NCBI GenBank assembly: GCA_025463305.1
Contig: JAOBWK010000018.1
Location: 1 to 49,760 of the forward strand
DNA: 49,760 nucleotides
DNA from: Ilumatobacteraceae bacterium
GTDB taxonomy: Bacteria > Actinomycetota > Acidimicrobiia > Acidimicrobiales > Ilumatobacteraceae
Reading direction: 5' to 3'
Positions 47,032-49,760 of the stretch are shown in pieces. Position 1 is the stretch's first letter; each line of letters starts with the position of its first letter. The position numbers and the translations under genes were made by a program. The notes below the pieces were generated by a model that was given only the letters and a program-made list of their open reading frames with translations, was not told the origin of the DNA and did not search any database.

Positions 47032-48819
47032 GTGAGCGGTGAGGCCGGGCAGCACGTGGATGGCGACACCGGTTCAGCACCGCTGTCGTGGCCGCTGGTC
47101 GAGCGGCGACGCAACCCGCAGTCGCTCGCCGAGGCCGATCGGGCCCACGGTGGGCGGGCGACGCTCGCCGAGGTCATGGAAGGCGCTCCGCTCGCGCCGT
47201 TCCGAATCGCCGCCGTCATCGGCTCGTTCGTCCGCGGCTTCCACCAGTTCGGCTGGCGTCACTGGGACCTCACGGTGTGCGGCGTCATCGTCGTCGCGTA
47301 CACGATCTTCGCGATCTGGCGCCCGGTCGCCTACGTGAACGACAGCCGGGCGCGGATGCGCACCGTCATCGAGGCGGCGATCATCGCCGGCGTCGTGATC
47401 ACGTCCGGCGGTTGGACGTCACCCTACGCGCTGTGCCTGGTGCCGACCGCGATGCTCGCTGCGTTCGTCGGCGGCACCGCGTTCGCCGCGCAGGTGATGG
47501 GCGCAGCGGCCGCGATCACGTCGCTGCAGTACCTCAACGCCGTCGGCGTCCGCGACGGGCTGCCCGACTCGGCGCTGTGGATCGGGCTCCTTGCGCTCGT
47601 CACCGCGACGGGAGGTGTGTCGTTCCGGGCCGCACAACGCTCGGCCAGCGAGCGCCTCGTCGCGCTCGACCGGGTAGGGCGGCTGGCCGAGGCGAACGCG
47701 CTGCTGTTCTCGCTGCAGCGCGTCGCGCACACCCTGCCGGCGTCGCTCGACCTGGAGGACGTCCTCGACTCCACGGTGGCGCGGGTCCGTTCGCTGATCG
47801 ACCACGATACCCTCACGATCCTGCTCCGCACCGAGCTGCCGGACGTGTTCGAGACGATCCGCGCCACCGGGTCGCCGCCCGGCACGCTGCACGTCAGCGA
47901 GCTCCCCCGGCCGCTGCGCGATGCGCTGGCTGCGCCGCGCACGATGCGCGTCGACCAGGTCGCCTCGATCGACGAGGTGATGGATCCGGGGGCCAGGTCC
48001 GGGCTGTACGCGTCGCTGCGCGCACGCGGCGCCGTCGTCGGGCTGATCGCCGTCGAGTCGACCGAGCCCGACCACTTCGGTCCGCAGCAGGCCGAGGTGC
48101 TCCACGGCCTGACCGATCCGTTCGGCATCGCGATCGACAACGCCAAGCTGTTCCAGCGGTTGCGCACCGTGTCGGCCGACGAGGAGCGCAAGCGGATCGC
48201 CCGCGACCTGCACGACCACATCGGCTCGTCGCTCGCCTACCTCGGGTTCGAGATCGACCGCTCCATCGCCGCGGCCGGGCGGGGCGAGCCGGTCGACGGC
48301 GCGCTGCGCGACCTGCGCAGCGAGGTCACGAGCATGGTCGGCGAGGTGCGCGAGACGTTGTACGACCTGCGCGCCGACGTCTCCGAGGCCCAGGACCTCG
48401 CCGAGACGCTGAGCCAGTTCGTCGAGCGCGTCCGCGGCCGCAGCGGTCTCGACATCTCGCTCACCCTCGATCAGCGCACCCGCCTGTCGCTGCACCAGGA
48501 GCGCGAGCTGTGGCACATCGCCCGTGAGGCGCTGATCAACGTCGAGCGTCACGCCCAGGCATCGCACGCCGGCGTCGAGTGGACCTCCACCACGACACCG
48601 ACCGGCACGACAGCGGCGCTCACGGTGCGCGACAACGGTGTCGGGCTCCTGTTCGGTCCGGGCCGCGTCGACTCCTACGGCATGCGCGGCATGCGCGAGC
48701 GGGCCGCGAGCGTCGGCGCGCAGATGACCACCGACTCGTCGCCGACCGGTACCGTCATCCGCGTCGTGCTGCACCAGCCGACGGGATCCGCACAGCCGGG
48801 AGGCACACGGTGGGATTGA
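47032..48819 (+). CDS. NarL-type sensor histidine kinase with membrane and GAF domains
   Basis: 595 residues from a GTG at 47032. After ~60 polar residues come five or six hydrophobic segments (~75-195: LTVCGVIVVAYTIFAIW, VIEAAIIAGVVITSGG, LCLVPTAMLAAFVGGTAFAA, SALWIGLLALVTATGG). A GAF domain spans ~230-375. The HisKA_3 phosphoacceptor helix reads ERKRIARDLHDHIGSSLAYLGFE, with the DLHD histidine, and the HATPase has ALINVERHAQASHA (N-box), RDNGVGL and SYGMRGMRERAASVGA. The output is the adjacent response regulator, whose start overlaps the kinase end by ten bases. The signal is unknown. The ribosome site is weak, so the exact start is uncertain. Confidence 0.93.
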   Translation: MSGEAGQHVDGDTGSAPLSWPLVERRRNPQSLAEADRAHGGRATLAEVMEGAPLAPFRIAAVIGSFVRGFHQFGWRHWDLTVCGVIVVAYTIFAIWRPVAYVNDSRARMRTVIEAAIIAGVVITSGGWTSPYALCLVPTAMLAAFVGGTAFAAQVMGAAAAITSLQYLNAVGVRDGLPDSALWIGLLALVTATGGVSFRAAQRSASERLVALDRVGRLAEANALLFSLQRVAHTLPASLDLEDVLDSTVARVRSLIDHDTLTILLRTELPDVFETIRATGSPPGTLHVSELPRPLRDALAAPRTMRVDQVASIDEVMDPGARSGLYASLRARGAVVGLIAVESTEPDHFGPQQAEVLHGLTDPFGIAIDNAKLFQRLRTVSADEERKRIARDLHDHIGSSLAYLGFEIDRSIAAAGRGEPVDGALRDLRSEVTSMVGEVRETLYDLRADVSEAQDLAETLSQFVERVRGRSGLDISLTLDQRTRLSLHQERELWHIAREALINVERHAQASHAGVEWTSTTTPTGTTAALTVRDNGVGLLFGPGRVDSYGMRGMRERAASVGAQMTTDSSPTGTVIRVVLHQPTGSAQPGGTRWD

Positions 48820-49448
48820 CCGCCCTGCTCGTCGACGACCACACGATGCTCCGCCAGGGCCTGCGCCGTGGGTTGGAGGCCGAGGGCATCACCGTGGTGG
48901 CCGAGGCCGGCGACGGCGAGTCAGCGGTGCGGCTGGCGATCGAGCACCGCCCCGACGTGGTCATCATGGACGTGTCGATGCCCGGCATCGACGGCGTCGA
49001 GGCCACCCGGCGGTTGATGAAGGCCGACGCCCGCCAGCGGGTGATCATGCTGACGATGCACATGGACAAGACGCTGGTCGACCAGGCGCTGCGCGCCGGC
49101 GCGGTCGGCTACCTCACCAAGGACTGCTCGATCAGCGAGGTGGTCGAGGCGATCCACCTCGCCACGAACGGCGACACGGTGCTGTCCCCGAACCTCGCCG
49201 CGCTGATGCTGCAGCAGGTGCGCGGCGACGACCGCGACCTCGCCGAGCCGCTGCTCTCACCCCGCGAGGAGGAGGTGCTGCAGCTCGTCGTCGACGGCCT
49301 CGGCACCACCGAGATCGCCGAGCACCTGTACATCAGCCAGAAGACGGTGAAGAACCACCTCGCGTCGATCTACGACAAGCTCGACGCCAGCGACCGCACC
49401 CAGGCCGTGCTCACGGCCGTGCGGATGGGCATCGTCCACATCACCTGA
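48810..49448 (+). CDS. NarL/FixJ-family response regulator
   Basis: 212 residues. Receiver domain: LLVDDHTMLRQGLRRGLEAE, phosphoacceptor Asp in VVIMDVSMPGIDG (~54), the Thr of VIMLTMH and the Lys of GYLTKDCS. A LuxR-type helix-turn-helix follows: LSPREEEVLQLVVDGLGTTEIAEHLYISQKTVKNHLASIYDKL. GTG 48810 has GGGAGG six bases upstream (48798-48803) and overlaps the kinase stop by ten bases, so the pair is coupled. It should bind DNA as a dimer after phosphorylation; targets unknown. Confidence 0.96.
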   Translation: MGLTALLVDDHTMLRQGLRRGLEAEGITVVAEAGDGESAVRLAIEHRPDVVIMDVSMPGIDGVEATRRLMKADARQRVIMLTMHMDKTLVDQALRAGAVGYLTKDCSISEVVEAIHLATNGDTVLSPNLAALMLQQVRGDDRDLAEPLLSPREEEVLQLVVDGLGTTEIAEHLYISQKTVKNHLASIYDKLDASDRTQAVLTAVRMGIVHIT

Positions 49449-49472
49449 GACGCGAACCTGGCCGGGACGCGA

Positions 49473-49504
49473 CACTGGGAGGCCGCCGGGGCGACCTCCC
49501 AGTG
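49473..49504. terminator. Bidirectional hairpin between response regulator and rpsA
   Basis: CACTGGGAGG (49473-49482) and CCTCCCAGTG (49495-49504) are a perfect ten-base inverted repeat with a 12-base loop, located between two convergent stops (49448 and 49537). No T-tract follows, as is common for actinobacterial terminators. Confidence 0.75.
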
Positions 49505-49536
49505 AACGGGATTCGGTGTCGGTGTGAGCGACTGGC

Positions 49537-49760
49537 TCAGGCCTCGTCGGGCTCTGCCGCGGCGGCGACGGCCACCGGCTCGGCACCGTCGGCAGGCGGC
49601 TCCTCGCCGTTCTCCTGGTAGTACTCGGCCCAAGCGGCTTCGCGCTCGACATCGTCGGCGCCGACGGCCCAGTTGCCGTGCTCGTCCATCTCGAAGTGCT
49701 GGCGGTACTCCTCGGCGAGCTCGCCACCCTCGGCGGCCTGCTTGATCGACAGGCTGATCC
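49537..49760 (-). CDS. rpsA: 30S ribosomal protein S1, C-terminal end
   Basis: Partial; runs off the right edge. The visible ~74 residues begin ISLSIKQAAEGGELAEEY, which is the last strand and helix of the final S1 domain (the (R)RISLSLKQA motif of actinobacterial S1), followed by an acidic, Glu/Ala-rich tail (ENGEEPPADGAEP) as seen in that group. Its position near coaE on the same strand also fits rpsA. The TGA is at 49537-49539. Confidence 0.82.
   Translation of the reverse strand, partial: ISLSIKQAAEGGELAEEYRQHFEMDEHGNWAVGADDVEREAAWAEYYQENGEEPPADGAEPVAVAAAAEPDEA

Noticed and set aside
49257..49727. 156-codon minus-strand frame at the right edge
   Set aside because: It overlaps the response regulator and is out of frame with the ribosomal protein S1 tail, which is the better reading.

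Overview
The window is about 50 kb of very GC-rich, densely packed chromosomal DNA. Gene content points to an actinobacterium, most likely of the Acidimicrobiia (Ilumatobacter-like) type: an F420-type NADP oxidoreductase, a GAF-ANTAR regulator with RsbW-like partner, GTG/TTG starts, an rpsA/coaE/uvrB/uvrA neighbourhood, and a secreted protein with C-terminal 'PAR-DTR' repeats of a kind I associate with that class. The lineage call is inference; there is no rRNA in the window.

Layout. 1-8 kb: the start of an ABC-type substrate-binding protein, a NIPSNAP-like protein, an aldehyde dehydrogenase, a DapB-fold reductase, a 1175-residue secreted repeat protein and msrA. 8-15 kb: two diguanylate cyclases flank a catabolic patch (acyl-CoA dehydrogenase, cytochrome P450) that also holds three eroded genes, each keeping its start and its end but missing its middle. 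15-22 kb: accessory genes (NTF2-like protein, F420-type reductase, an RsbW-like kinase/STAS-GAF-ANTAR/small-protein operon, a fatty acid desaturase, a lipoprotein joining a type 1 copper domain to a quinoprotein-like propeller). 22.6-33 kb: tRNA-Leu(GAG), secG, a five-gene peptide ABC transporter operon, then tpiA-pgk-gap and rapZ. 33-40 kb: a methyltransferase, a manganese-type (yybP-ykoY) riboswitch driving a TerC-family gene, a large PAS-GGDEF-EAL protein, uvrC and a rhomboid-like protein without catalytic residues. 41-49.8 kb: uvrA, uvrB, coaE, a NarL-type two-component pair, and the end of rpsA.

Functional links. UvrA, UvrB and UvrC form the complete nucleotide-excision damage-recognition and incision set within 8 kb. 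gap, pgk and tpiA overlap and are clearly one glycolytic operon. The peptide transporter genes overlap by 1-4 bases and have a hairpin after the binding-protein gene that would keep its transcript in excess. Three GGDEF proteins, all with intact inhibitory sites, suggest active cyclic-di-GMP signalling. The clearest regulatory element is the riboswitch at about 33964-34097, for which both mutually exclusive structures can be drawn from the sequence.
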